In this document: positions 47,981-59,139 of the stretch, piece by piece
Layout of the letters: every line of letters begins with the position of its first letter
Numbering within the stretch: the stretch's first letter is position 1
Assembly (NCBI GenBank): GCA_028455995.1
Contig: JABELC010000011.1
Coordinates: forward strand, 62,001-126,000
DNA from: Scleromitrula shiraiana
Taxonomy: Eukaryota; Ascomycota; Leotiomycetes; Helotiales; Sclerotiniaceae
Length of the DNA: 64,000 bases
Direction of reading: 5' to 3'
The notes under the pieces: model-generated
What the model was told of the DNA's origin: nothing
The model's input: the letters and a program-made list of their open reading frames with translations, nothing else
Databases searched by the model: none
Made by a program: the position numbers and the translations under genes

Positions 47981-50504
47981 TTTTCATTAATTCAATAATT
48001 TTAAAAATATATTTTTTTAAAAAAATTTATTTTAAATTATACTTTTTTTATTAATAAAGAAATCAATAATAAAAAAATCAATAATAAAGAAATCAATTAT
48101 AAAGAGATCATAAATAAAAAAATGATAAATAAAGAAATAAAAAGAATATATTATTAATGTTGTCTTAATTATCTTCTAATCTCTTTAACCTCTCTAACCT
48201 TTTTAATCCCTCTAATCCCTCTAATCTCTCTAACCCCCCTACCTCCTCTACTCCCTTTATTTCTTGATACTTTTATTATTGCCATTATCGATCTTATTAT
48301 TGATATTATTGAATTTGTTGAATTTGTTGAATTTGAATCTGTAAATCTAATCCTTTTTGATTTTGAGTTAGTAAAAGTTTAAGTAAAAATAATTGATTGA
48401 TTTTTTTGATTTTTTTGATCTTTTTTATTAAAAGTAATAGGTTGATTTTTTTTTTGATTTTCTTTTTGATTTTTTTGATTTTTTTGATCAATTTGATGTT
48501 TTTTTTTTATTGAATTTTTATTCTTTTTTTGAAATGTAGATATTGTTTTATATTTATTTATAAATTAAATTATTTTATTAAAAAAGATCTTTTTTGAAGG
48601 TTTATTAATATTAATAATTAAAAAATTAGAATATATATTTTAAAAAACAATTTTATTTAAAATCTTTAAATTATGAATATTTATTAATTTTTTTTATTTG
48701 TATATTAATTAATATTTTTGATTAAGAATTTTAAGAATTTGAATTAGTATTTTAGAAGTTTTAGAATCTAATTTAAATTTAGGGGATATTTTTAATATAG
48801 TGTATTTTTGAATTTTATATTTAAAAATATTTTTTTTTTTTTTATAATTATTTTTTTATTAATTTTCTTTATATAATTAACAATTTTTTAATTAAGTTCT
48901 AATAGAATGTAATTCTCTCTTTTTAATTTAATTTGTTTTTTTTTGAGTTTTTTTATAAATCTTTTTTTGTTAATCTCAAACTTTTTTTCTTGATTTATAT
49001 TTTTATTTATATTTTTAATATTATTTTTTCTTTTATTTTATATATTTTATAGATTTAAATTTGGAAATAGTTATTTAAATTAAATTTGATAAAAAGTAAT
49101 TCTAGAGGAGAATGTAGAAAATTGAGTAATATTGATTATCTAAACAATAAAAGATAAAAGAGGTTTAAAACTTTTAATTTTAAAATTTTTATATATAGTA
49201 TATAAATATGATTTAAAGATTTTATTTATTATTTTAATTGAATTTTGATTTTAAAGATAATATATTTTTTTTTTAATTATATAAATTTTTTTGATATTGC
49301 AAAAATTTTAAACAATCTTTTTAAATTCTCTTTTATTATTAATAATAAAAACTTTAAAAATATCATTATTTTTTAATCAAAGTTCCAATTTATATATTAT
49401 TTTTAAAAAGGTTTTCAATTTTATTATTTTTAATTAAACTATTTTAAAAAAATGATTTTTAAATTGCTAAATTTATATATATTCTTTATTAAAATCAATT
49501 CAAAAATCTATCAAATTAAATATTATATATTTATTAAAAGTAAAAGAAAAAATAGATTTAACTTTTGTATTTTTTTTTTATTTAATATTTTAAAAACAAT
49601 ATTTGTATTTTATAATAATTTATTTAACGTTTTTATATATTACATTATAATAAAAAGATTATACTCTTTTAAATATTTTTTTAATCCCAAAATGCATAAA
49701 TCTTTTATATATATTATAAATAATAAAAAATATATCAAAATAAATTAAACAATATCAAAAAAAAATATATTTTTTGAATTATTTATTATTAAAATCTTTT
49801 TTATAAATTTGATTATTTTGTAATTCAAAATTTTTTATATAATAAAATTGATTATTATTATTTTTTTAATATTTTTCTTTAATTGATCTAATAAGATTTT
49901 TTTTTGGATTTCAAAAATAATCTTGAAATTAATATTGTTAAAATATAATTAAAATAAAACAGCATCTTTTATTATTATTTAATTATTTATTTTATTCAGA
50001 TTTAACTTTTTTAAAACTAATTATCGATTAAAGATTGCTTTAAAACTTAAAGAGGAGAAAATGCAATATATTAAGATTTTTTAATTTTTATATTTTTGTT
50101 AAAGAGATTAATATATTAATAAAATTATTTTTTAATTTGATTTTTTAGGATTTAAGAGGTATAAAAGATATTAAAAGAAGTTTGAGAAGTTTGAGGAGTT
50201 TGAGAAATAAAAATATTAAAAATTAATAATATAGTTAAATTGAATAAAGAATAGTTGAATAAAGAATAATTGAATAAAAAATAGTTGAATAAAGAATAGT
50301 TGAATAAAGAGAATATATAAAATCGTTTTTCTTTATTTATTTATTTATTTATTTATATTTAAAAAATTTAAATTTTTAAATTAATGATATTTTTATTTTT
50401 ATTTTTAAAAATGCTGTTAAGGTTAAGAATATCGTTAAGGTTAATTAACAATATCAATGTTATTAATAAAATGCATTTTATTTCGATCAAAAAATTTAAT
50501 CTTT

Positions 50505-50623
50505 TGGTTGATCAATGGGATGCCCGATTTGGCAATGAGGTCCGATTAACCAATAGGAGGGTCCGATTTATTAATGGGAAGGCCTATTTATAAATGGGAG
50601 TTATTGCCGAATGGGGCGGACCA
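50505..50623 (-). repeat. Right terminal inverted repeat of copy B, five iterated units
   Basis: Read inward from 50623 on the minus strand, the end has the same first 23 bases as the left, then five degenerate about 18-21-bp units. The second one (CCATTAATAAATCGG core, about 50560-50580) has no counterpart at the left end. The array is therefore one unit longer than the left. Confidence 0.75.
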
Positions 50624-52136
50624 GATAGACATCTTGATCTATACAAACTTCATAAAAAATATGGTCAGGTCATGTCATACCGGCTATTCGTAAAACTCTC
50701 AGTCTAATATATTTGCAGGTCATGCTGTTCGAATAGGACCTAACCATATTTCGATCAACTCGCAAGGCGCATTGCGAGATATCTACCATGTCAATGCGAA
50801 TGTACAGAAATCTGTTATATACAGTACTTACAAACACTTCTTTGAAGTGCCAATGTCCATGACTACAATAGACAGAAAGAAACATGCTTTTAAGCGTCGA
50901 ATTAATGTGCGAGCTCTTACAGAGTCCTCCTTGAAGAAATTGGAACCCTTGATGATACGGAGCATACGTTTATTATGCCAACAGCTGGTTGATAGTAACA
51001 TCCCAAAGGATTCTTGGAACTCTTCGAAGGATATAACAAAGCTCGTATCATATGCAATGTCTGATATCATGGGTGACATGGTTTTCAGCAAAAATTGGAA
51101 TGTTCTTCAAAGCCCAAAAAATCGAGACATGCTTGAATTCTTGCCACAAGGTGTTGCTTGTGTCAATATAGTAAGTTACTGTGGCGAAGTTTAAATATGG
51201 CCCAATTGCTTATTTTCGATTGTATAGACTGGGCATATGCCTTGGCTTCTGAACTTTGGTTTATATAAGCTCGTTGCACGCAAACTTGTACGTGATGTTT
51301 ATCGGTATAAAGCATTGACAAAGACTCAATCAGATTGGAGAGTTGCCAATGATGGCCAGCTCAAAGGCGACGATCTTTTTGCGTCATTGATGAATGCCCG
51401 CGACGCGGAGACTGGGATTGGTCTTACTCCAGAGGAGATTGTCTCTGAGGCAGGCCTTCTTATCATTGCTGGCTCCGATACCATGGGAACCAGCGTTGTC
51501 TCAACTATGTTCTACCTTCTTCACAATCCTAGCTGCTTGACTCAGATCCAGAAGGAAATTCGTGAATCATTCGACGAGGTTGACAATATCCATATAGGAG
51601 ATCGTCTGTCTTCCTGTCACTATCTTTTCGCTTGTATAACAGAAGCTATGCGCTTCACACCACCCGTAGGCGGATGTTTACCCCGCGAGGTCCTGAAGGG
51701 GGGAATAAATGTCGATGGAGTGTGGTACCCTGAGGGTGTTGACCTTTCAGTCCCGATCTATGGTCTTCATCACAACGAGGACTATTTCCCCGATTCCTTC
51801 TCCTACTTACCCGAGCGTTGGATTGTGGATCATGATGGAACCAGAACAAGAGGAACCGGAATTACGGAAACTGACGTGGCTCGTGCAAATTCTGCGTATC
51901 ATCCCTTTGGCGTGGGTCGTGCAAGTTGTGTAGGTCGACATCTCGCATACCAGGAAATGGGAATCATGCTTGCCAGGATTATATGGCTCTTCGATATGCG
52001 GTTAGAGCCGGGATCCAAAGTTGGAGGCGGGGATGAGAAGCTTGGAGAGTTGAGGAGTCGTAGAAATGAGTTTCAAACTTGGGATGTATTCACTAGTACT
52101 CATGATGGACCAATCGTACAATTTAGACTTCGGTAA

Positions 52137-52914
52137 CGGCGATGCTTACTGCATCTTATGTTACTTCTTTATTTCTTAGTCTCTTTTAACCATGGAAACA
52201 AACATGCCTGATAGGTGAAAATTTAGCGATGTAAGGGTACCTGGCCGGACATTTGAGTTATTGACCCATTATTCTCCTTCCATAATGATTCATATGATTC
52301 TATCACGTATAAACAATTTCACTTACGCCGCAGTTGGGTTCGACATAGGAAAGTGCTAATTTTGAGGTAGGATTTCTCAATCCGCGGAGTTTCTTCCCTC
52401 ACTTAATTACAAATACCCCTTCACAACCTATCCTCGCCGCCTTTACCCCCGCACCGTACTCGATACATCCACTGCACTGCTACAGTTACTTTTTCTAACC
52501 AAAACTACCTAGGCAGTGCCACATACTTATTTGTGTAGTATACTATACAGGACGAAACGCCGGAATCTGGACGAATGACGAGCGTTTGAATGTGGCGTAG
52601 GGTGGCATGTACGCGGAAATAACCCCAAGAAATCTTACGAACATTACATGCGCTACGCCGCGCACCATGTAACCAACCAAATCAAGGGTTTGATACTAAC
52701 AGAACAAGACAATCAGATTCGAAATTCACTCCTAGACAATCTTTTACCTCGTGCTGCACTGAAATTGTTGCATAAGTTAACTACCCTACAGGAAAGAAGA
52801 GATAGCATTTCCGCAATTGAGATAAGACCAGCTTTTTCTATCGTTTCCAGAACCAGCGAACCTTTCTACTGCACCTCACGCTAATTTCTGACTCCGTTTT
52901 AACTTGCTTCCCTG
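52137..52914. promoter_or_regulatory. Interval containing the acyltransferase promoter
   Basis: About 780 bp. A 78-codon ORF (52648-52884) ends 31 bp before the acyltransferase start and has no family features; it is probably leader. Nothing else is recognised. Confidence 0.4.
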
Positions 52915-54279
52915 ATGTCGTTACCTTGGAAAGAAACTTCTCCGGGCCGCTTCGAGCGACCTTTTGACTCCATTGAGCTTTTTTTCAAAACGCTAGCAGC
53001 TGGAGGTGCACCGTTGAACAGAGAACATTGGGCAGTGAGCATTGTTATACAATTTCACAATGACTCTACAAGTTCATCTCAGGAAATAGAACATGCGCTG
53101 CGCCAGAGCTGGTTGGTCATGCGTCATGATCATCCTGAGATTGCGAGTTTCGCCGACGGAGACAACAAGGTATACGAAGTTGCTGATGAAGTATCTGCTA
53201 AGGCCTGGTTGGAGCAAACCTTTTTTGTTCACAATTCAGCAGAGAAAACTCCCGATACGTTGCTAGCATCTTTTCAACCAGGTCCTTTGGCAACTTTCCA
53301 TTATCTCCCTCACAGCTCAGAAATCCTGGTCCATACTTCACATTGGCGTATGGATGGCATTGGATGCATCAATTTCATGCACAACTTTCTCCAATGTTTC
53401 ATCAACCCTCGTTCAGTAGAATTTGGAAACGAGGGAAGTAGACTTGGACCTGGCATGGATGCTGCAGCGGGATTTGTGAATAGCACAGATTTTAAAGCTG
53501 AACAAGAATCAAACGAGTTGTTGATGAGATATTTTGGTAATTTGCCTACCATAGGACTTCCAACCAAACAAAATCAGATTCCCGGTGCGACACGTCGCTC
53601 GGAGCTTATGCTTGGACCGGAAACCACGGCGGCAATCGTGGCGGCTTGCAAGAAAAACAACCTGACAATCGCCAGCGCTGTTCATGCAGCTTCAATAATA
53701 GCCACACGGGACCTGAACCCCACGAGTGTTACCAAGTATACCTCTTTTGGCGCAATCAACTATCGTCCATTCTTGCCATCTCCTTATAATGATACAAGTA
53801 GACATCCAGTCAATGTCAATCTACTTGGACTTCCAATTACGTTAATACCAACAAATTTCACCACGGCAGCAAAAGAAGTGCAAGACTTCTACAAGCAACC
53901 TATTTCTCCCACTGAGAACAAATTCAGATCCATCATTTCACCTTACATCAGGAAATTCACTGCACTCGCATCAACCCCTCCACCACCCAACATGCCTATG
54001 CCAAGTGAACCAACCCTCAATAGTGTGGGAATTGTCGATAAATTCCTCGGCAAAAAGTATGGCGATAACATTGAGATTACGAAGTTTTGGCTGGGGGTTG
54101 AAATGCTGACTAGACAGCTTGATCTCTATGTTTGGACATGGCAAAGCAAGCTGGTGGTTAGCGGATGCTATAATGAAGAGTTTTTTGCTGATGAATTTGC
54201 TTTAAGCTTTTATAAATCTTGTGTGGATATTTTGATAAAGGAATTGAACGCTGAAGTGGGCGAAGATTGGTCATTGTAG
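52915..54279 (+). CDS. TRI3-like acyltransferase (BAHD/condensation-like fold), about 454 aa
   Basis: Single exon starting MSLPWKETSPGRFERPFDS. The active-site HxxxD motif is visible as SHWRMDGIGC, near residue 143. Other blocks resemble the trichothecene 15-O-acetyltransferase (TRI3) group of fungal O-acyltransferases: the start with substrate-loop RPFDSIELFF, SWLVMRHDHPE, GAINYRPFLP and LDLYVWTWQSKLVVSGCYNEEFF near the end. These enzymes use acetyl- or acyl-CoA to esterify a hydroxyl on a natural product, probably in the cytosol. Length fits the family (about 450-520). Downstream it converges with P450-2. The acyl donor and acceptor in this pathway are unknown. Confidence 0.82.
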   Translation: MSLPWKETSPGRFERPFDSIELFFKTLAAGGAPLNREHWAVSIVIQFHNDSTSSSQEIEHALRQSWLVMRHDHPEIASFADGDNKVYEVADEVSAKAWLEQTFFVHNSAEKTPDTLLASFQPGPLATFHYLPHSSEILVHTSHWRMDGIGCINFMHNFLQCFINPRSVEFGNEGSRLGPGMDAAAGFVNSTDFKAEQESNELLMRYFGNLPTIGLPTKQNQIPGATRRSELMLGPETTAAIVAACKKNNLTIASAVHAASIIATRDLNPTSVTKYTSFGAINYRPFLPSPYNDTSRHPVNVNLLGLPITLIPTNFTTAAKEVQDFYKQPISPTENKFRSIISPYIRKFTALASTPPPPNMPMPSEPTLNSVGIVDKFLGKKYGDNIEITKFWLGVEMLTRQLDLYVWTWQSKLVVSGCYNEEFFADEFALSFYKSCVDILIKELNAEVGEDWSL

Positions 54280-54554
54280 ATATCGTAGTTAGGTAGTTGC
54301 GTCTGTCTATATACTCTCTGAACCACATTTAATTGGAACTTGTGGGTTCGGTTGCTACAACCACTCAGTTTCTTCTAGAGAAAGTGGTGTTATATCACGA
54401 GCAGTTGTGGATTGATACTACTTTGTAAAGTTTATTATATATCGTATCAAGTGACGGAGTGCTTCTCATTTACGGCTTTTCTTTTGCTACCATTTCTGTC
54501 CTTCATCAACCTCAAGATTGGAAGTCTTATGGAACTTCTATCAGTTCTGTCTTC

Positions 54555-56297
54555 TCAGTTACGCTCCAGTGATAGCAACACCCCATTCCGATTCGAGAAG
54601 GTCATTTTCAGATTCTCAAGCCAAGGCCTTGAATCTCCGCTCCTGATATCTTTGAACTCCTGAAGAATCCGTACGACAGTATAAGAAATTTCCGCTATTG
54701 CAAGTGCTTGTCCCGGGCATGTTCGTTTTCCTCTGTTTTAGAAGGGGAAAAGAGTTAGTTAATTACAATTTTCACCGCAAGGAAATGACAAAAATACTCA
54801 CCCTCCAAATGGTTGGTACCTTCCGCTAAGATTAGAGGTTGGTGAGTTCCATCTATCTGGATTAAATTCTTCCGCATCCTGGCCCCAGAACAATACGTCC
54901 CGATGTAAGGCATATAAATTGATACTGTAAATTGTATCTTTTCTGACAAAAATAGGTGATAGGCCATCGCAGCCACCTCCAACGGGAAGTATGGTGTCGC
55001 TGAGCGCGGTACGCCAAATGAATGGTGCCAAAGGATATAGACGAAGTGCTAGAGAGCAGTAAGTAATAATAATCACCCTGGTATCTGGTAAATTTACTTA
55101 CTTTCGTTGATAACAGCTTTTAGATACTGCATTTTCTTCAATACATCCAGGGTAGGATTTCTTCGACCGATTGATGCGATCTCATGTCTCAGATTTTTAA
55201 CAACATCAGGACGGCGAGAAAGCATGAAGAGAATGTCACTAACAACTACAGCTTGTGATTCTGTGCCTGCAGCATACGTAGTAAGGACATTACCGCGAAT
55301 GAGATCCTTATCTTTGGTTTGTTTTGCCAATTCACGCACTAGAATGAGTTTTTGCTCTTGTGGTGAATTTTTGTCGAAATTATTATTTTTCGACCGTGCG
55401 AGAAAATCAAAAGCATCAGAGATTTTTTCGTTCACAACATCGTGTATGAGAGCACAAGCTTCAATAAATTTCTTGTTTTGTGGAAGGATAGACACTAGCC
55501 ACCCTTGGAGATGTCTTTTGTGTACTTCAGTCATCGCGACCTCCAGAGCGTGTATGAAGTTCTTTGAATCAATTGTACAATCGCTCGTAAGAGAGTTCAC
55601 AGAATCACCAAAGAGAAATTCGGTTCCAACATCGGTCATCTAACCAACACAATGAAAAGGTTAGTAACGTAGCTATTGAAAATATCTGCTTAGGGGTGCT
55701 TAATACTGTGCTACATACCAGTCGATCGAGAAGCGGTAATGCATCAAAAACCTTGCCATCTTCAGGAACAAGATCAAAAAATCGTTGCAAATGAAATTCT
55801 ATCTTCTGAAAATCAGAGAATTGTGCTTGACCCAGCACGGGCTTGAGTTGAGATCGTGCATGTTGCCAAAACGGCCCATCTGTGGTAAACATGCTCCTGC
55901 CCACGAATGGTTCTGCTGCCATCATTCTCAAAGGCTCCACTCCCCAGTTATCGAAATCTTGACCCATAACCCACGAGAAGTTTGCTGGCTCAATGCTACA
56001 GATCATCTCGTGACCGAATTCTGTATATTGCCATGTGCGGCCGTAGTATATATGTTCATGCCATGATAATGAAGTGTATCGGTTTTCCTTGAAGGCGCGA
56101 AGGTGTTTCCACCAAAGATCAAGGCCGAATACTGGTTCTTTGTGTTGATAGTGTTTTGCAGGCTTGCAGCCTCTCTGATGAATGCGAGATCGGAGTATAC
56201 GCTGTCGAATGAAGAAAGCCGCGTAGAATAGAAGAATGGGTAAAATTACGTACTTGGCCACGATTAGATGAATAGAATCAGCCATATTGAATCTCAT
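54555..56297 (-). CDS. Cytochrome P450 (P450-2), CYP52/CYP539-like, about 513 aa
   Basis: Four exons: 56297-55719, 55639-55102, 55048-54802 and 54732-54555 (1542 nt); an alternative ATG lies four codons in, at 56285. An N-terminal anchor is followed by WQYTEFGHEMI, FVGRSMFTTDGPFWQHARSQLKP, the ExxR motif ETLRLYP (across a splice), FNPDRW and heme-binding FGGGKRTCPGQALA. The closest pattern that I know is the fatty-acid/alkane-hydroxylase clan (CYP52, CYP539 and relatives). The I-helix reads YAAGTESQAVVVS instead of AGRDTTA, so the acid-alcohol pair is Glu-Ser. It would be ER-bound and use CPR. It is divergent from the FMO gene, sharing a 431-bp promoter region. The substrate is unknown; an isoprenoid side chain is possible. 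Confidence 0.9.
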
Positions 56298-56728
56298 GGG
56301 TTTGGCATTTTAGAAAGAAGTGAGGGGTCCCGCTCGCTAGAGGGGTCAATCGAGGACAAAGTAATTGACCGGACGGACAAGGATGTGAAATATGGTGGGT
56401 TACATCTTGCCAATGCATCCTTAAAATGTGCATATAAACAGGCATATTGAAGTTGTCAAGCCTTCAATTTCAAGTGCATATGTTCCTGCAGCTTACAGTC
56501 AACAACGGCCAAGTCCGTCGCCCAGTGGGAATGGCACTTAGAGACTAATGGTTTAGGCATGTCTTATCCAATTTAAAGTCCATTGTATAGTTGATTATTT
56601 CCCCGAATGAAAGATTTGTGTAGTTAAAAGCCAATTTTACTGCCGAACTTGATTGACTTAACGATACATTGCCGGAATCATATATTTTTTGATTACACAA
56701 TTTGAAACACTCTTAATATCATACCAAT
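56298..56728. promoter_or_regulatory. Bidirectional promoter between P450-2 and the FMO gene
   Basis: A 431-bp divergent interval between two cluster genes, suggesting coordinated expression. TTACATCTTGCC and CCAAT-like ATCCAAT (about 56567-56573) are present. No convincing pathway-factor palindrome is seen. Confidence 0.45.
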
Positions 56729-58622
56729 ATGGAGAATCCAATTCATCCAGAGAGAGATATGCGCATCATCTGTATCGGCGCTGGAGCAGCAGGATTGTGT
56801 TTTGCTTATAAACTCCAGCGCTCTTTCGATAAGTTTGCACTTGCAATCTATGAGAAGAATGCCGGAGTTGGTGGCGTATGGTTTGAAAACACCTATCCAG
56901 GGTATGAATTCCTATTTAGCTTACTCTTATAGCCTGATTTATAATGACACTGTAAAGTTGCGCTTGTGACTTCCCTGCTCACAACTACACCTATTCGTTT
57001 GAGCCAAAAGCCGATTGGGTCCGCTCGTATGCTCATGCTCCCGAGATTCGCGAATATTTTGAGGAGTTCTCGGATAAATACCAACTTAACAACTTCATAA
57101 ATCTCGGGCATGAAGTCGTACAGACTTCTTGGGATGGAACTTCCGGTACTTGGCAAGTCAAAGTAAAAGATTTGTCAACTGGTAGCTTATTGACCGATTC
57201 ATGTCACATATTAATTAACGCTACCGGGGTTTTAAATGCTTGGCGATGGCCGGATATCCCTGGTTTGAGTTCTTTCCAAAATCCACTGATACATACAGCA
57301 CGATGGGATTCAACCGTCGACTTAAATGGCAAGAATGTTGGTCTTATCGGAAATGGGTAAGGATTTTTGATTTATTGCCAATTTGAATCAGACTCCAGTC
57401 ACATAACTAATTGCTCAATAGATCATCGGGCCAACAATTACTGACCGCAATTCATCCTGCTGTCAAACAACTCACCCATTTTATTCGTCAACCTGCTTGG
57501 ATTCAAGGGAATTTTGGGGAAGAGAAGAGAAACTACGAGAAAGATGAGATCGAAAGATTCGTCAACTCACCCGGTGTTCTCCTGGAAAAGCGCAAACAAT
57601 TCGAAAATGTTGCTAATAGCTATTTCAATATTTGTAACAAGACAGGAGAGGGTCAAGCACAAATAAGGGAATACTTGACCCAGGTCATGAAGAGCAAGAT
57701 TCCCGATGAAAATCTTCATAGTATTCTAATTCCAAATTACGGCGTAGGATGCCGAAGACCAACTCCAGGAATAGGTTATTTGGAAGCTTTGGCAAAGAGT
57801 AACACGAAAGTTGTTCTTGGGAATATCAAAGAAGTCAAAGCCGACGCTGTTGTGGATGAAGATGGTACAGAGCATTATTTAGATGTCTTGATATGTGCTA
57901 CAGGTTTTGATACCTCATACATTCCTCGCTTCCCCTTAGTAGGAGAAAATGGCAGAAACCTTCAAGATGAATGGTCAGAGGAAGCTCGTGCTTATTTGGC
58001 TACCTCAGTGGCGGGGTTTCCTAAGTACTTGATGTTTTGTGGCCCAAATAATCCTTATGGAAGCGGTGCTTACTTGGCGACTGTTGGTAAGATATGAAAG
58101 TTGGTTTACAAGGATGGTTACTAACGACTTTCACTAGAATTCCAAGCAGACTACATGCTCAAACTTTGTGATAGATGGCAGACAGAGAATATTGCTTCTT
58201 TCTCACCCAAAACTGCCGCTGTTGACGAATTCCTCGAGCACACCGCTATGGTTGTGAAAGAGATGGTTTGGACGGATAATTGTCGCTCATGGTACAAACA
58301 AAACACCGCGGATCTCAACAAGCTTCTACTTTGGCCAGGAAGCGGTCTTCACTTCATAGAGGCTCTTTCCGAGTTGCGTATGGAAGATTACGACATCAAA
58401 TATAATGGCAATCGTTTTCGTTGGCTAGGTAATGGGTTTAGTCAAACTGAGCTTGACCCCAAGGCCGATAAGGCATTTTATATCCGGCAATTTGATGATA
58501 GTTTACCGCTGAGTAGAAAAAAACGACGCGAGCAGATGACAAGGACAGTAGATGATAGTAAGCCGGGTGATAAGAATAATTCTGTTAATCAAAACGCTAC
58601 TATTGCAAGTGAAAGTACTTAA
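56729..58622 (+). CDS. Baeyer-Villiger-type FAD/NADPH monooxygenase, about 573 aa
   Basis: Four exons: 56729-56901, 56958-57356, 57422-58086 and 58138-58622 (1722 nt, in frame). The FAD Rossmann motif is IGAGAAGL (near residue 17), then GGVWFENTYPGCACD, typical of BVMOs. An NADPH motif follows, LIGNGSSGQQ (near 190). The BVMO fingerprint FxGxxxHxxxW is present as FQNPLIHTARW, with Asn at the Gly position. ATG (LICATGFD) and YLMFCGPNNPYGSG are also typical. Such enzymes insert oxygen next to a ketone or oxidise aromatic rings, and many act in aromatic polyketide pathways. The C-terminal tail (about 40 residues) is Ser/Asn/Lys-rich and variable. All nucleotide-binding Gly residues are intact. 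Probably cytosolic. Confidence 0.9.
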
Positions 58623-59130
58623 TGAATGGAGTACAAAACTGAAGTCAGGGCAGGAAACTTTGATATAACAATCAATACTATAGTCAGATTGCTGCAATAT
58701 GTTAAATACCAAGATTAGCGAACAAGCCAGAAACTTTTGAACCAAGATTTGATTGGGATCAAGCCATATATTCATGACGTGAAGCGACTTAGAATCACCG
58801 TGACCGTGGTGTATGGAGAGTTATGCGTAATCCTTCAAAAGTATTTCTAAACTTGATATCAAATCTACTATCAGATTCTTCTTTAGACACGAGTTGATTG
58901 TATTAGATTTCTACATGTTTTTGGCGTGAATATATCATGGCCAATGTGCGTGATCTTGCGTACTCATCTTCTCTACTCAACTTCCTGCAAAAAGTTAATA
59001 TGCCTGTAACGGTGGATGGTGAGTTGGGATTGAGAGTAAGATCGGCGGTGGTATGACCACTACGATTATTTGTAAAGGAGGAAGTATGGATATAGTAATT
59101 AGTACCGCAATTCCTCCCTCAATCCTCCTA
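58623..59130. other. Intergenic DNA right of the FMO gene
   Basis: AT-rich, with no supported gene. Confidence 0.45.
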
Positions 59131-59139
59131 ACATCCACC

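Larger units (their letters stand above)
47877..50623. mobile_element. 2.75-kb TIR transposon (copy B), AT-degenerate, inserted in P450-1
   Basis: Both ends start TGGTCCGCCCCATTCGGCAA and continue as imperfect inverted repeats for about 100-125 bp. GATA flanks the element on both sides (47873-47876 and 50624-50627). Removing the element plus one GATA restores the P450 frame exactly, which fixes the boundaries. The interior is extremely AT-rich with many homopolymers and no conserved ORF (the longest, 49452-49748, translates to Phe/Ile/Lys/Asn only), as expected after RIP. A transposase cannot be identified, so the superfamily is unknown. A 4-bp duplication excludes Tc1/mariner (TA) and hAT (8 bp); the sequence is not TTAA, arguing against piggyBac and Kolobok. 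It shares its ends with copies A and C. Confidence 0.93.
47607..52136 (+). pseudogene. Cytochrome P450 (P450-1) interrupted by transposon copy B
   Basis: Coding pieces: 47607-47714, 47762-47876, then the 2747-bp element plus one GATA copy, then 50628-50663, 50719-51170 and 51228-52136. Apart from the insertion the frame is intact and would give about 539 residues. Features: an N-terminal membrane anchor, HPLNKHPGPFWARI, the I-helix AGSDTMGTS, the ExxR as EAMR, the PERW region (LPERW) and heme-binding FGVGRASCVGR. P450s of this type are ER-bound monooxygenases using a CPR partner, and similar enzymes hydroxylate polyketides or terpenes in clusters. The insertion falls in codon 75, inside the conserved region after CFRGD and before RHLDLY. 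The donor at 50664 (GTCAGG) is non-consensus. The missing linkage means no normal enzyme unless the element excises. Confidence 0.88.
30410..58622. other. Secondary-metabolite biosynthetic gene cluster (NR-PKS with UbiA-type enzyme)
   Basis: The region groups a non-reducing PKS, its probable trans-acting MBL thioesterase, a UbiA-superfamily membrane enzyme, two P450s, an acyltransferase and a Baeyer-Villiger-type monooxygenase, with a PTH11-like membrane protein and an RBR ligase in between. The PKS/MBL pair is characteristic of atrochrysone, anthraquinone and related aromatic clusters. A UbiA-type enzyme next to it suggests prenylation or a terpene partner. No Zn2Cys6 regulator, transporter or methyltransferase is seen inside. 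The boundaries are inferred only from gene content, and co-expression is not known. One P450 is broken by a transposon, so this strain may make an altered product or none. Confidence 0.75.

Noticed and set aside
48306..49748. ORFs inside the AT-rich transposon
   Set aside because: They translate to Lys/Ile/Asn/Phe strings from AT tracts, and no transposase motif is recognisable.
52648..52884. 78-codon ORF before the acyltransferase
   Set aside because: No family features; it is more likely the leader or promoter of the next gene.
55107..55643. 178-codon plus-strand ORF
   Set aside because: It is antisense to exon 2 of P450-2.
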